A stretch of 32,192 nt of DNA from assembly GCA_000252485.1 (NCBI GenBank), contig JH610630.1, forward strand, positions 1-32,192, given 5' to 3'. Origin of the DNA: Prochloron didemni P4-Papua_New_Guinea (lineage in GTDB: Bacteria > Cyanobacteriota > Cyanobacteriia > Cyanobacteriales > Prochloraceae). Of the stretch, positions 14,941 through 26,120 are shown in pieces. Each line of letters begins with the position of its first letter. The stretch's first letter is position 1. The translations under genes and the position numbers were made by a program. The notes beneath the pieces are model-generated. The model searched no databases. It was not told the DNA's origin and saw nothing but the letters and a program-made list of their open reading frames with translations.

Positions 14941-15105
14941 TAAGGTGATTCTCATTTTCTTTCCCTAAACTAACAAGATGTAGCCTAGAATTGGTTATCA
15001 ACTCTTAGCTGACATGTTATTATTGCTTAATCTGGCTCTAAGGTAATTCTCATTTTCTTTCCCCAAATTAAAATGATACAGTCTAGAATTGGTTATCAAC
15101 TCTTA
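14941..15105 (+). repeat. Two 67-bp direct repeats upstream of the cyclase gene
   Basis: 14941-15007 and 15039-15105 share TCTCATTTTCTTTCCC and CTAGAATTGGTTATCAACTC with small differences in between, start to start 98 bp. They end 86 bp before the cyclase ATG and run into the heptamer array. They could be duplicated promoter or regulator sites, or a duplicated repeat-element end; no inverted repeat is obvious. Confidence 0.7.
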
Positions 15106-15180
15106 ATTGTTAATTGTTAATTGTTAATTGTTAATTGTTAATTGTTAATTGTTAATTGTTAATTGTTCATTGTTCATTGT
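15102..15180. repeat. Heptamer array, TTAATTG family
   Basis: About nine TTAATTG/TTGTTAA units, the last two altered to TTCATTG, end 11 bp before the cyclase ATG. It is the same family as 9098-9136 in the opposite sense. Confidence 0.85.
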
Positions 15181-15190
15181 GATATCTCCC

Positions 15191-16660
<1,470 letters not shown>

Positions 16661-16751
16661 ACGCAGCAATCTGATGGTTTCTTGCTAGTGAAGAATCTAT
16701 TCTAGATTTTTTTTGTTTATTAGGTAGTTTGATTAATGGGTAAGTCTCAAA

Positions 16752-16862
16752 CAAACAACAAACACTTCGACTACGCGGTCACTGCCCTTCGGCTTGCAGT
16801 GCAGGCAACAAATAACAAACAACAAACAACAAACAACAAACAACAAACAACAAACAACAAAC
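16752..16862. repeat. CAACAAA heptamer array with palindromic core, 3' of sppA
   Basis: CAACAAA units flank a GC-rich core containing CTTCGACTACGCGGTCACTG, GCCCTTCGGC and GCAGTGCAGGC (about 16766-16805). The array then continues as nine or so CAACAAA units, stopping two bases before the sppA stop codon. The gap 16661-16751 shows no gene. Confidence 0.85.
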
Positions 16863-16864
16863 AA

Positions 16865-18661
16865 CTATTCAATTCTTAAACTGAAAGGTAAACGAGCGTA
16901 AATCCCCTTGGGGTCGTTTAAAGTTTGAAACAGTCGCAAATCTTGCTTAAACTTGATAAATTGAGCTGTGAGAGGGTCTAATTGTTTTGCTTCTACTTGC
17001 TGTTCTGCACTCAACAACCGTTCGATAATTTCTTCCTGAAAACTGCGCTGTTTGGGATACTCTTCTACTTCCCAATCATCTCCTAATTCGGCTTCATTTG
17101 CTGCATGGGCGATCGCCTTTTCCAATCCTCCAATTTCATCTACCAAACCAATTTTTTTCCCAGACACTCCAGACCAAACCCTTCCTTGAGCAATTTTAGC
17201 TACTTCTTCTCGCGATAACTCCCTGGAAGTAGCTACTTTATCTAAAAATAGCTCGTAAATTTCATTGACAAATCCTTGATAAATTCTCAATTCTTCCCTA
17301 GTTTTAGGACGGGAAAGACTTTGAGCATCTGCAAACCTTCCGGTTTTAACTACATCCCAAGTTAAACCATTATTATTGCCTAATTCTTGGATATTGAGGA
17401 ACAAACCAAAGACTCCAATGGAACCAGTAATGGTATTTTCCTCGGCAAAAATATAATCCGCTCCCGTAGAAATCCAATAACCTCCAGAAGCTGCTACATT
17501 ACCCATAGAAACGATAACCGGTTTCTTCTCCCTAGTTAACTCCACTTCCCGAAGAATAATATCAGAAGCAGTGGCGCTACCGCCAGGACTGTTTACTCGC
17601 AATACTATTGCTTTGACCGAGTTATCTTGTCGCAGTTTCCGCAACTCCCGCGCAAAGCGATCGCCCCCGATTTCTTCAACTCCCCCTTCCCCATCCACAA
17701 TAGAACCTTCCGCATAAACGATCGCTATTTCATTGCCAGAAGACTTGCTATTTCCCTCTGCAACCTCTAGGTAACTAGCTAAACCAATTTTCCGAAATGA
17801 CTTATCCTCTAATTCCGCTCCAGTTATTTCTTCCAAGTCGGTAATGGCTTCATCCCAGTAAGCCACTTGATCAATCAAACCGGAATCTTTTGCTTTTTTG
17901 GCAGACAAAAACCCCTGACTATCCACCAACTGCTGTAACTTCTCTAGGGTTAACTGGCGGCTTTCGCCCACAGTTGTTATAATTGAGTCCCAAAGGTTGT
18001 TCAACAATGCTTCGGTTTGTTCCCGATTTTCCTGACTGAGACTTGTGCGAGTAAAGGGTTCCACTGCAGACTTATAATTACCTACTCGCACTACTTGAAC
18101 CCCGATGCCGTATTTTTCCAAAGCTCCAGTTAAAAATAGCTGTTCCGAACCCAAACCATTTAGTTCTAGAGTTCCTATGGGATTGAGAATCATCGTATCT
18201 GCTACTGTAGCTAAATAATATTCTCTTTCAGTTAAATACACGTCGTAAGCGACAATCTTTTTGCCTTTTTCTTTAAACCTTTCTAGAGCCGATCGCACTT
18301 CTTGAAGATTAGCATAGCCGTTAGGACTGCCCCCTTTTCTTCCATCTAGTAAAATACCTACAATGCGAGAATCTTCTGCCGCTTCATCAATGGCGGCAAT
18401 TGCCTGTCGCAGAGGAATGATATTATCGTATTCTGCGGAGAGGGCAGTGCTAAAATCTGAAGCTGGTTCTGTATCGGAAATTTGCAGGGATAAATCCAAT
18501 ACTAGCACGGATTTATCTTTAACTTGCGGTTCGCTATGTTTACTACCTGCTAATACTCCTACTAGGAAAGCCAAGCCCACTGTTCCGAAGACAATAAGCA
18601 AAATCAGTCCCGTAATCGTGCCGATAATACTGGCCAAGGTTTGTTTGAAAAATTCTTTCAT
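16865..18661 (-). CDS. sppA: Signal peptide peptidase SppA, 67K type
   Basis: 598 residues from ATG 18661 (MKEFFKQTLAS); a further 68 in-frame codons upstream are heptamer-encoded (QQPTTNN repeats) and I exclude them. An N-terminal membrane helix (IIGTITGLILLIVFGTVGLA) anchors it, with two tandem S49 peptidase/ClpP-fold halves. The catalytic dyad is visible: Lys197 in VGNYKSAVEPFTR of the N-terminal half and Ser392 in GNVAASGGYWIS of the C-terminal half. It cleaves leftover signal peptides and membrane fragments; cyanobacterial SppA is also linked to phycobilisome turnover under light stress. Length is normal for the type. The start codon is immediately preceded by the CAACCAA-sense array, with no ribosome-binding site. 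Confidence 0.93.
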   Translation of the reverse strand: MKEFFKQTLASIIGTITGLILLIVFGTVGLAFLVGVLAGSKHSEPQVKDKSVLVLDLSLQISDTEPASDFSTALSAEYDNIIPLRQAIAAIDEAAEDSRIVGILLDGRKGGSPNGYANLQEVRSALERFKEKGKKIVAYDVYLTEREYYLATVADTMILNPIGTLELNGLGSEQLFLTGALEKYGIGVQVVRVGNYKSAVEPFTRTSLSQENREQTEALLNNLWDSIITTVGESRQLTLEKLQQLVDSQGFLSAKKAKDSGLIDQVAYWDEAITDLEEITGAELEDKSFRKIGLASYLEVAEGNSKSSGNEIAIVYAEGSIVDGEGGVEEIGGDRFARELRKLRQDNSVKAIVLRVNSPGGSATASDIILREVELTREKKPVIVSMGNVAASGGYWISTGADYIFAEENTITGSIGVFGLFLNIQELGNNNGLTWDVVKTGRFADAQSLSRPKTREELRIYQGFVNEIYELFLDKVATSRELSREEVAKIAQGRVWSGVSGKKIGLVDEIGGLEKAIAHAANEAELGDDWEVEEYPKQRSFQEEIIERLLSAEQQVEAKQLDPLTAQFIKFKQDLRLFQTLNDPKGIYARLPFSLRIE

Positions 18662-18790
18662 TGTTGTTGGTTGTTGGTTGTTGGTTGTTGGTTGTTGGTT
18701 GTTGGTTGTTGGTTGTTGGTTGTTGGTTGTTGGTTGTTGGTTGTTGGTTGTTGGTTGTTGGTTGTTGGTTGTTGGTTGTTTGTTGTTTGT
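18662..18790. repeat. TTGTTGG heptamer array (CAACCAA in sppA sense)
   Basis: About 18 near-perfect TTGTTGG units lie immediately before the sppA ATG, the longest and most uniform array of the window, with TTTGTTG variants only at the far end. High uniformity suggests recent expansion. Because 7 is not a multiple of 3, changes in copy number would not alter sppA unless the array is translated. Confidence 0.92.
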
Positions 18791-18853
18791 GATCGCGCTG
18801 GGTAAAGGAATAAATCGTATCATACGATACATTCTCTCAATTTCAAGATTATT

Positions 18854-18901
18854 GCCAACTATCAACTATCAACTATCCACTATCCACTATCCACTATCAA
18901 C
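18854..18901. repeat. Heptamer array, ACTATCA/ACTATCC family
   Basis: CAACTATCAACTATC then CCACTATC units span the gap between sppA (start 18661) and the end of fni. The last unit runs into the fni coding sequence, encodes its final residues (VDSG) and supplies the TAG stop at 18887-18889. Confidence 0.85.
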
Positions 18902-19921
18902 CTTTCGTAAAGAACTATTACTTTGCAATGCTTTCACATCCCCATTACCAGTGCAAAACATGACTCCCGTCAGTTCCGCTATGAGTAATTGTACTAACTC
19001 AGCCAACGCAGCAGGAGATTCCGCTGCTGCAGCCAGGAAGGGACGAGCCAAACCAGCCAGGTTTGCTCCCAGGGCGATGGCCTTGGCTGCGTCCAAGCCA
19101 TTTTTCAAGCCTCCAGAAGCAATCAAAGGTAGGTCTGGATAAAGAGACCTAATCTCCACAATACACTCTGCCGTGGGTATGCCCCAGTCGGCAAAAGTTT
19201 CCCCCAAACGCCTCTGTAAAGCATTCTCAGCCCGCTTGCTTTCTACTTTGGCCCAAGAAGTCCCCCCGGCTCCTGCTACGTCAATCGCCCTCACTCCCAC
19301 ATTAACTAACTGTTGGGCCATAGTTCCCGAGATGCCGTTGCCTACTTCCTTGGCAATGACCGGTACTTCCAGCTTACTGCACAAATTCTCTATTTTATCC
19401 AGCAATCCTTTAAAATTAGTATCTCCTTTGGGTTGAACAAACTCTTGCAAGGGGTTAAAATGGAGAATCAAAGCATCTGCTTCCAACAACTCCACTACCC
19501 GCAAACACTGTTCTACACCGTAGTTATAATTGAGTTGAACAGCACCCATATTAGCAAAAAGGAGAATGTGGGGAGCCACAGAACGGACGGCAAAAGTATG
19601 GGAAACATCAGGTTTTTCCACCGCTACCCGCTGAGAACCAACTCCCATAGCTAAACCGTAAGTTTCAGCTACTTCTGCCAAAAGATAATTGATTTTTTTT
19701 GCTGTTTCCGTCCCTCCTGTCATGGAAGAAATTAAAAACGGTACTTGTAATTTCTTCCCTAGAAAATTAGTACTTAAGTCTATTTCCTCGGGATTCAATT
19801 CTGGCAAACAGGAGTGAATGAAGCGATACCGTTCTAAGCCATTAGTATTGGCCCGAAACTGAACGTCCTCCTCCAGACAAATGCGCAAGTGGTCTGCTTT
19901 GCGGGTCTGGGTGTTAGTCAT
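18887..19921 (-). CDS. fni: Isopentenyl-diphosphate delta-isomerase, type 2 (FMN-dependent)
   Basis: This 344-residue TIM-barrel flavoenzyme interconverts isopentenyl and dimethylallyl diphosphate for isoprenoids such as carotenoids and phytol. Family motifs: [14 protein letters not shown] at the N terminus, [19 protein letters not shown] near 59-78, [16 protein letters not shown] near 89-105, [30 protein letters not shown] cut near 153-172, [26 protein letters not shown] and [22 protein letters not shown] 19921 ([10 protein letters not shown]) sits against a GATAGTT-family heptamer array. The last four residues and stop are encoded by another heptamer array, so the natural C terminus has probably been replaced or trimmed by repeat insertion. 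Confidence 0.94.
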   Translation of the reverse strand: MTNTQTRKADHLRICLEEDVQFRANTNGLERYRFIHSCLPELNPEEIDLSTNFLGKKLQVPFLISSMTGGTETAKKINYLLAEVAETYGLAMGVGSQRVAVEKPDVSHTFAVRSVAPHILLFANMGAVQLNYNYGVEQCLRVVELLEADALILHFNPLQEFVQPKGDTNFKGLLDKIENLCSKLEVPVIAKEVGNGISGTMAQQLVNVGVRAIDVAGAGGTSWAKVESKRAENALQRRLGETFADWGIPTAECIVEIRSLYPDLPLIASGGLKNGLDAAKAIALGANLAGLARPFLAAAAESPAALAELVQLLIAELTGVMFCTGNGDVKALQSNSSLRKVDSG

Positions 19922-19975
19922 AAGTTAATAGTTAATAGTTGACAGTGGATAGTTGATAGTGGATAGTTGATATTT
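19922..19975. repeat. Heptamer array, TAATAGT/GATAGTT family, before fni
   Basis: TTAATAG and GATAGTT/GATAGTG units directly precede the fni start codon; in fni mRNA sense they read CAACTATC. Further upstream, 19976-20346 contains overlapping HIP1 sites near 20043-20056, a CAACCAA cluster with GGCAGTGCAAGC near 20095-20135, and no gene. Confidence 0.8.
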
Positions 19976-20346
19976 AATATATCAAACCCACATTCCGCAC
20001 TTCCTATTATAGTAGATTTAATAGAAACTAGATCGAATGAGAGCGATCGCGATCGCTGTTTGACCATCAACCAAGGCATTGTATAATCTAAGAACCAACA
20101 ACCAATAACCAACGGCAGTGCAAGCAACCAATAACAAAGTCTAGAACTGATAAGATAGACTCAAAGAAAGAACTGGATAAATTTTGCTCTAAAACTATAT
20201 CGATAGAGTACATAGCCAACCTAGGACAACTTGACCTTAACCTCTAAATTCACCTGCATATAAACTCAATTTTGTCAAGTTTTTTGTAAAGAAAAAAGTA
20301 ATATCTTTCCCCACCTCTCTGGGTCTTTGTGTCTCTACGTGATCCT

Positions 20347-21321
20347 TTATTGAGATTGCATCTTCATCTCCATTAACATTTTCATTTTCATGTTTCTGGC
20401 TTCAACTTGACCATTCTCGGTGATTTGTATTTGCATCTCAGTATTAGAATCCATTGATAGATTACCCAGAATGGGCATCATCTTGGTCAAATCCATGGTC
20501 ACCCGTCCCTGCCCCCGTCCAGACAAATTACTTAGGTTCAAGGTACTGTTGGCTGGCAATTCCGGCATCTCGATCCTCTGAAACCCTCCTTGCTGCTCAA
20601 TGCTAGTGTTCAAGGTAATCAAATTGTCTTGAATATTAACAATCTCATAGACAATACTTTGATCCATCTCTATGCCGTTGACATTAAGGGACATAGAAAC
20701 TCGCCACTTTGCCCCAATGCCAACAGGTTCTGAGGGCATTGGGGCTGAGAGGTCGCTCAAAGAATTCGTAATTTGTTCAAACATTTGTTTGAGGTTCGGG
20801 TCCCAATTATCTGGCACCTGAAAATTTACGGTTTTAAGATTTCCTTGGGGATCTGAAATGAAGGAAATTTTTAAGCCTACTATGGTTTGCATAGCCGATC
20901 GCAAATTCTCCACCAACTCTGGAGGAACCGTTGGATTGGCAACCACATCAATGCCTGAATACAAAACATCAACATGAATATCCCCATTGGCATCTACCGA
21001 GGTTACCTCACTTTCCATGGTCATTTCAATGGTTGGCATATCCATAGACTGAATGAGTTCTCCTTCCATAGTCATGACCATATCCATATCCATGGTGACC
21101 GTGAGGATTTCTTTCTGGTTGACCGTTGAAGGAGCGAACAGTAGTTTTTGTCGAGGGAAACTTCCCCTATCTATTAGTTCTAGTTGAGTTTGGACGGAGA
21201 GATCGCTTTTCTCCGTAACAATGGGAGTGGGATTTTCGGCCCTAACGGTTAAATCTGGAGGACTAACTTCCAATCCCGTAACCATTAGCAAGAGAGCGCT
21301 AAGAAAGAATGGTTTTTTCAT
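20347..21321 (-). CDS. Secreted protein of unknown function (DUF6263-like pattern)
   Basis: 324 residues. The N terminus MKKPFFLSALLLMVTGLEVSPPDLTVRAE is a probable signal peptide, so the product is likely periplasmic. The body is beta-rich with strings such as LTVTMDMDMVMTMEG, IEMTMESEVTSVDANGDI and GIGAKWRVSMSLNVNGI, ending ARNMKMKMLMEMKMQSQ. The overall order (solubility-like beta strands, PxxPVGIGAKW, DLTKMMPI) recalls DUF6263-type proteins, but I cannot confirm it. It is unusually methionine-rich, with 16 or more Met in the first and last thirds, which could indicate metal (copper) or oxidant interactions. A single gene, no operon partner. Confidence 0.65.
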   Translation of the reverse strand: MKKPFFLSALLLMVTGLEVSPPDLTVRAENPTPIVTEKSDLSVQTQLELIDRGSFPRQKLLFAPSTVNQKEILTVTMDMDMVMTMEGELIQSMDMPTIEMTMESEVTSVDANGDIHVDVLYSGIDVVANPTVPPELVENLRSAMQTIVGLKISFISDPQGNLKTVNFQVPDNWDPNLKQMFEQITNSLSDLSAPMPSEPVGIGAKWRVSMSLNVNGIEMDQSIVYEIVNIQDNLITLNTSIEQQGGFQRIEMPELPANSTLNLSNLSGRGQGRVTMDLTKMMPILGNLSMDSNTEMQIQITENGQVEARNMKMKMLMEMKMQSQ

Positions 21322-21569
21322 TAGTGCAAATTTTTTAATTGTATTTGAGCAAAATCAAATGCTTTCATAAGCTATCCTTTTTATCTTATCCCAAGTTTAA
21401 TTAAAATGTCAAGTTATTTTCTATCTGCTCAATAATTCTAAGATATACTATTATAGCAATGGCCAAGGGTATTACCACAGAATCTCATGTATTTTGATAG
21501 ATAGACGTTTTCCTGAACTATAATGAATACAAGGGTTTTAAGACTGTCATCAGGGTTGATACATTAACT

Positions 21570-21672
21570 TAGGACTTACGCAAATAGCTCTCTTATACCG
21601 GGTTTCTGACCTGGATAAAACGGCTCAAATTAAGATTGTTCGTAGAGAAACCCGGTTTCTGCGTAAGTCCTA
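21570..21672. mobile_element. 103-bp miniature inverted-repeat element
   Basis: Perfect 13-bp terminal inverted repeats TAGGACTTACGCA (21570-21582) and TGCGTAAGTCCTA (21660-21672) enclose a second perfect inverted repeat ACCGGGTTTCT (21597-21607) and AGAAACCCGGT (21646-21656). No coding sequence. It is typical of a non-autonomous element mobilised by a transposase elsewhere. It lies 80 bp before the degraded kinase gene. The rest of 21322-21569 shows nothing recognisable. Confidence 0.8.
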
Positions 21673-21673
21673 T

Positions 21674-21747
21674 AACTATCAACTGTCAACTATCCACTAT
21701 CAACTGTCAACTATCAACTATCCACTATCCACTATCCACTATCAACT
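21674..21747. repeat. Heptamer array, ACTATCA/ACTATCC family
   Basis: About ten CAACTGTC/CAACTATC/CCACTATC units between the miniature element and the start codon at 21753. It is open in the kinase frame, but the encoded peptide is repeat-derived. Confidence 0.85.
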
Positions 21748-21752
21748 CCTAT

Positions 21753-22994
21753 ATGAATCCACCTGCCATTATCTGCATAGACGACGAACAGACAATTCTC
21801 GATAGCTTGAAAATAGAGCTAGAATCCATCTTGGGCCACTCTTACCCCTTGGAGATGGCTCTTAGTGGGGAAGAAGCTTTGGAGGTAATGTCAGAATTGC
21901 AAGAAGATGGTTATGAAATAGCGATCGCGATCGCCGACTATATCATGCCCGATATGAGAGGAGATAAATTACTCCAGCACATTCACGCCATATCTCCCAA
22001 AACTCTCAAAATCATGCTCACAGGACAAGCAGATTTACAAGGAGTAACCAATGCTATTAACAATGGGAAATTATATCGTTACATTGCTAAACCTTGGCAA
22101 GTACAAGACCTTAGTTTAACAATCAAGCAAGCTCTCTATCGTTACGAACAAGATAAAAAGCTAGAACAGCAAAATACTCAACTGCAAGAAATGAATCAAG
22201 TCCTAGCTAAGTCTAATCAAGAACAAGGGGCTTTAATTAGTAAACTCCATGAAGCAGAAAAATTATTAGCTCAATACAATCGTACTCTGGAAAAGCAAGT
22301 AGCCAAGCGAACCCAAGAACTGAACCAGACTCGACCTAATCTTAAAACCACTCAAAAAGAACTAATCCAGTCCGAGAAAATGGCCGCCTTAGGGCAATTA
22401 GTCGCCGTACTCGCCCACGAAATTAATACTCCCTTGGGGGCAATCAAAGCTTCTGCCAGTAATACGGTTCAAGCCTTAAAGGAATCTTTAAATCAACTAC
22501 CCCAATTATATCAAAAACTTGACCTGCAACAGCAACAAGATTTCTTTACCCTGGTGGAAAGGTCTCTACACAATAATCCCCTGGCAACATCCAGAGAAAA
22601 ACGAAGTTTCAAAAGAAGTTTAACTCATCAGTTACAAGAAAATGACATTGACAATGCCAGACTGGTGGCCGACACCTTAATGGACATGGGGCTTTGGCAG
22701 GAGCTGGAACCCTTTTTGCCCCTGTTGAAAGCAGACTGTGCAGACTGGATCTTGGAACTGGGCTATAATGAAGCTATCCAAAGAATTAAAGCCACACCTC
22801 AAGGTAAGTCTACCATTATCATTGCTCTCACTGCCAGTAGTTTGGGACTAGAAGAAACTGCAATGGGCATCGATCTCGAAGAGATCCGCAAAGAGTGCGC
22901 TGCGATGATGTTATTCGTAAGCCCTTCAAACAAACCGAACTGTTTGAGATTATGCACAAACATCTGGGTGTATTATATATCTATGAAGAATTAA
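21753..22994 (+). pseudogene. Degraded hybrid kinase: REC-HisKA, ATPase domain deleted, frameshifted
   Basis: From ATG 21753 (MNPPAIICIDDEQTILD) an intact receiver runs about residues 1-125 (phospho-Asp in IAIADYIMPDMRG, Lys in YRYIAKPW). A coiled coil and a HisKA dimerisation domain with LAHEINTPLGAIKASAS near 220-235 follow. The expected HATPase domain is absent: after LKADCADWILELGYN the sequence jumps to EAIQRIKATPQGKSTIIIALTASS, which belongs to the middle of a C-terminal receiver. This suggests an internal deletion between GYN and GYEA-like sequences. A palindromic repeat at 22871-22889 then shifts the frame, so this frame ends in unrelated residues (VSPSNKPNCLRLCTN). Without the ATPase domain it cannot be an active kinase. 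The receiver may still be made. Confidence 0.8.
22871..22889. repeat. Palindromic element at the kinase frameshift
   Basis: CGATCTCGAAGAGATCCGC is an exact reverse-complement match to 28335-28353, where the same family lies between genes. Here it interrupts the second receiver of the degraded kinase at the point where the reading frame changes. Confidence 0.65.
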
Positions 22995-23221
22995 CTGAAG
23001 AGACTATCTCAACGGAGAGAGTTTCTTTTTCGATCTTGCGAGGAATACCAAGAGAATTGTTAATCCACCTAGAACAAGCAACCGATCGCAGCGACATGGA
23101 GGCCATCTCTCTGGCAATAGAACAGATTCGCTCTCACAATACTCCTATTGCTCAAGCCTTATCAATTTTAGCTAGTGACTTTAAATACGATGAAATCCTA
23201 GACTTAATTAGAACAAAATGA
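22895..23221 (+). pseudogene. Out-of-frame C-terminal part of the degraded hybrid kinase
   Basis: In the +1 frame relative to the upstream part, CDDVIRKPFKQTELFEIMHKHLGV restores the end of a receiver domain (conserved Lys in RKPF), followed by YIYEE and an ~80-residue helical tail (SFSILRGIPRELLIHLEQA... [10 protein letters not shown]) often seen at the ends of cyanobacterial hybrid kinases. ATG 22895 is internal; there is no ribosome-binding site. Its TGA stop overlaps the ATG at 23218, so the original gene was translationally coupled to the next kinase. Confidence 0.75.
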
Positions 23222-26067
23222 TTCAGATCAATCAACGTAAATTATATAATTTGGTTGATTTTCACCGGAAAATGAGTGATCACCCAACCTATTTACCTAA
23301 AGCCGATATTCTCGTCGTTGATGATACCCCAGACAACTTGCGGCTTTTAATCGAAATCTTAGTAGAGCGCGGATATAAAGTTCGACCCGCCTCCAATGGA
23401 CCGAGAGCCTTAGCGGTTGCCAAAACAGAACCTCCCGATCTGATTTTGCTGGACATCTTAATGCCGGAAATGAATGGCTATGAAGTTTGTCAAAGGCTGA
23501 AAACAAACCAACACACTCGGGACATTCCAGTTATTTTCATTAGTGCCTTAAATGAAGTACTAGATAAAGTCAAAGCCTTCAAAGAAGGCGCGGTAGACTA
23601 CATCACCAAACCTTTCCAGGTAGAAGAAGTTGTCGGGAGGGTTGAAAATCAATTGAGTATCAGGCAATTGCAAAAGCAACTGCGACAGCAAAACGATTTG
23701 CTGCAACAAGAGATTCGCCAACGCCAGCAAATTGAAGCCGCTTTGAAAGTAGAACAACAGCAACTGCGACAGATCGTTACCCACGCGCCAGTAGCCATGG
23801 CCATGTTCGATAGGCAAATGCGCTATATTGCCCACAGTAATCAATGGCTGACAGATTACAACCTCATCGACCAAACTCTCATCGGTCGCAGTCAAGATGA
23901 AGTCTTGCCAGACCTTCCCGAACAATGGCGATCGATTTACCAACAGGCGCTACAAGGAGCAACCATCTCCAACCCAGAAGAGTTGTGGGAGCGAGCTAAT
24001 GGGGAAAAAATTTATCTCCACTGGGCTACTCAACCTTGGTATACCCCCAATGGCGAAATTGGCGGTATTGTTTTAGCCACTGACCGCATTGACTCATTGG
24101 TGAAAGCCAGAGAAACAGCGCTGGAAGCAGCGCGAGTTAAATCTCAATTTCTTGCCACTATGAGTCATGAAATCCGTACCCCAATGAATGGTGTATTGGG
24201 TATGACAGAGTTGCTGATTGGTACGGACCTCTCGCCTCAACAATTGGACTTCGTTCAGACTCTCAAAACCAGCGCCGAGAATTTGCTGCTCATAATTAAC
24301 GATATTCTCGACTTCTCTAAGCTGGAAGCCGGGGAAATGCGATTGTCCCAGCAGCAGTTTAACTTGATTGCAAGTCTGGAAGAAGTAGTGAATTTGCTGG
24401 CTACTCAAGCAAATGACAAAGGATTGGAACTATTGCTTCTGGTGGACAACAGCGTACCTGTTTTTATTCAAGGAGATTCAGGGCGTTTGCGCCAAGTTCT
24501 GATTAATTTGCTGGGTAATGCCATCAAATTTACCGATACTGGATTTGTCTTGATTAAAGTAAAACTTTCCTCTGTAACTAGCGATACAGTTTGTTTGTAC
24601 TTTGAAGTGGAGGATACTGGCATCGGTATTTCCCCACAAGACCAAAAAAAATTATTCCAAGGATTTTCCCAAGTTCATGAAACCACTATCCGTGTTTATG
24701 GAGGCACTGGTTTGGGTTTGGCAATTTGCAAGCAGCTAACGGAACTGATGGAGGGGGAAATTGGGGTAAATAGCGACTTAGGAAAAGGTTCCAGATTCTG
24801 GTTTACAGCAAATTTCCAGCTATTAACAGACGAACAAACCAATAATTATCCCGATCCAGCTATTAGAAATCGCCGTTTGTTGGTAGTTGATGAGCGGGCT
24901 CAATCTCGCGAGGTATTGTGTTTTTACGCCAATTCCTGGGGATTAGACGTAACCGCAGCAGAAAATCGCACGTCAGCTTTAGTTACTCTCAGACAAGGTG
25001 CTAGTAACGGTTGTCCCTATGATGTTGTTATCTTGAGTTTGGATTTGCTCCAGGAGAAAGTTTTGTCCCAACAGCTCAAATTTGCTGTTAAAGTAGGGAA
25101 GATCGCTAAACTAATTGTGCTGGCAAATTTCCAACAACAAGAGCAAGCTATCCGTCTCCAGTTCGATAAGATTGCTTGTGCTTATTTAATTAAGCCTGTT
25201 TTACCTTCAAAACTGCTAGCATCTCTTCAGACTGCCCTTGGTTCTTCTTCATGGATACCGTCAAAAACAACCAATTGGAAAGAATCTACTACAACTACGC
25301 AAGAACTAAACGAAAATCCTATAATTCTCTTGGTAGAAGATACTTTAGTAAATCAAAAAGTAATTACCCATCAATTAAAGCGTTTGGGCTATGATACGGA
25401 TTGCGCTAACAACGGCGAAGAAGCGTTAAAAAAGTTAGAAGAAAATAATTATAATCTTATTTTGATGGATTGTCAAATGCCTGTGTTAGATGGGTATCAG
25501 ACAACTCAAGCTATACGTCTGCGAGAAGGACAAAAGCAGCATAGGACGATTATTGGTCTCACAGCCTATGCCATGAAAGGCGGTCCCGAAGGGATCCGCT
25601 CCGCGGTGCGCGAGAAGTGTCTAAAAGCGGGGATGGATGACTACCTCAGTAAACCAGTAACGTTAAAAGAACTCAATACAGTTATTCAAAAATGGATTAA
25701 AGTAAGGAATAATTGCTCCAAGTCCAATACTGTTGAAGAATTAATAGATTTGGAGCAGCTTACTAGAATCTCCCGAGGAGATAAGGAGCATCAAAAAGAA
25801 TTGCTAGAATGTTTAGTAGAAAGTGTGGAAAGTTCTTTAGCAGGGTGTAAGGAAGCCCTGGAAACAGCCAATCATTCTCTTTTAGTAATGAATGCTCACA
25901 GGATTAAAGGTGGAAGCGCTCATGTCGGTGTAAATTCCATGTCAAATTTGGCCGCTTCCTTAGAAAGTCAGGCTGAGGAAAAACAACTAGAAGGAGCAGA
26001 GACTAAAATAGCCTCTTTAGAAGAGATTTTAGAACAGGTGAAAGTTTTTATCGCCCAAAACTGGTAA
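23218..26067 (+). CDS. Hybrid histidine kinase REC-PAS-HisKA-HATPase-REC-REC-Hpt
   Basis: 949 residues from the overlapping ATG 23218; ATG 23272 ([12 protein letters not shown]) is an alternative that would lose 18 residues. Order: receiver with Asp79 ([13 protein letters not shown]); coiled coil; PAS about 185-300; HisKA with His317 in [11 protein letters not shown]; HATPase with [12 protein letters not shown] and GGTGLGL; a degenerate receiver about 560-675 in which the acceptor Asp is replaced (VVILSLDLL); a good receiver with Asp751 ([16 protein letters not shown]); and an Hpt domain with His894 in [13 protein letters not shown]. No membrane segment, so it senses a cytoplasmic signal and can run a full phosphorelay. 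A palindromic repeat adds about eight residues (GPEGIRSAV) between AMKG and REKC of the last receiver. Confidence 0.92.
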   Translation: MIQINQRKLYNLVDFHRKMSDHPTYLPKADILVVDDTPDNLRLLIEILVERGYKVRPASNGPRALAVAKTEPPDLILLDILMPEMNGYEVCQRLKTNQHTRDIPVIFISALNEVLDKVKAFKEGAVDYITKPFQVEEVVGRVENQLSIRQLQKQLRQQNDLLQQEIRQRQQIEAALKVEQQQLRQIVTHAPVAMAMFDRQMRYIAHSNQWLTDYNLIDQTLIGRSQDEVLPDLPEQWRSIYQQALQGATISNPEELWERANGEKIYLHWATQPWYTPNGEIGGIVLATDRIDSLVKARETALEAARVKSQFLATMSHEIRTPMNGVLGMTELLIGTDLSPQQLDFVQTLKTSAENLLLIINDILDFSKLEAGEMRLSQQQFNLIASLEEVVNLLATQANDKGLELLLLVDNSVPVFIQGDSGRLRQVLINLLGNAIKFTDTGFVLIKVKLSSVTSDTVCLYFEVEDTGIGISPQDQKKLFQGFSQVHETTIRVYGGTGLGLAICKQLTELMEGEIGVNSDLGKGSRFWFTANFQLLTDEQTNNYPDPAIRNRRLLVVDERAQSREVLCFYANSWGLDVTAAENRTSALVTLRQGASNGCPYDVVILSLDLLQEKVLSQQLKFAVKVGKIAKLIVLANFQQQEQAIRLQFDKIACAYLIKPVLPSKLLASLQTALGSSSWIPSKTTNWKESTTTTQELNENPIILLVEDTLVNQKVITHQLKRLGYDTDCANNGEEALKKLEENNYNLILMDCQMPVLDGYQTTQAIRLREGQKQHRTIIGLTAYAMKGGPEGIRSAVREKCLKAGMDDYLSKPVTLKELNTVIQKWIKVRNNCSKSNTVEELIDLEQLTRISRGDKEHQKELLECLVESVESSLAGCKEALETANHSLLVMNAHRIKGGSAHVGVNSMSNLAASLESQAEEKQLEGAETKIASLEEILEQVKVFIAQNW
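25580..25611. repeat. Palindromic element inserted in frame in the kinase receiver
   Basis: GGTCCCGAAGGGATCC followed by GCTCCGCGGTGCGC lies between codons for AMKG and [16 protein letters not shown]. Related receivers read AMKGDREKC without the extra residues. 25593-25611 is the exact reverse complement of 13478-13496. GGGATCCC-like symmetry and high GC mark it out from the surroundings. Confidence 0.7.
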
Positions 26068-26120
26068 ATCTAATATCAAATCTGAAAATGTTTGCTACAA
26101 ATGGGGACTTTGAGAAGTAG

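Noticed and set aside
18662-18865. N-terminal extension of SppA with QQPTTNN repeats
   Set aside because: Encoded only by the heptamer array; the membrane anchor follows directly after ATG 18661.
18363-19142. 259-codon frame on the + strand
   Set aside because: Antisense to sppA and fni and crosses the heptamer array.
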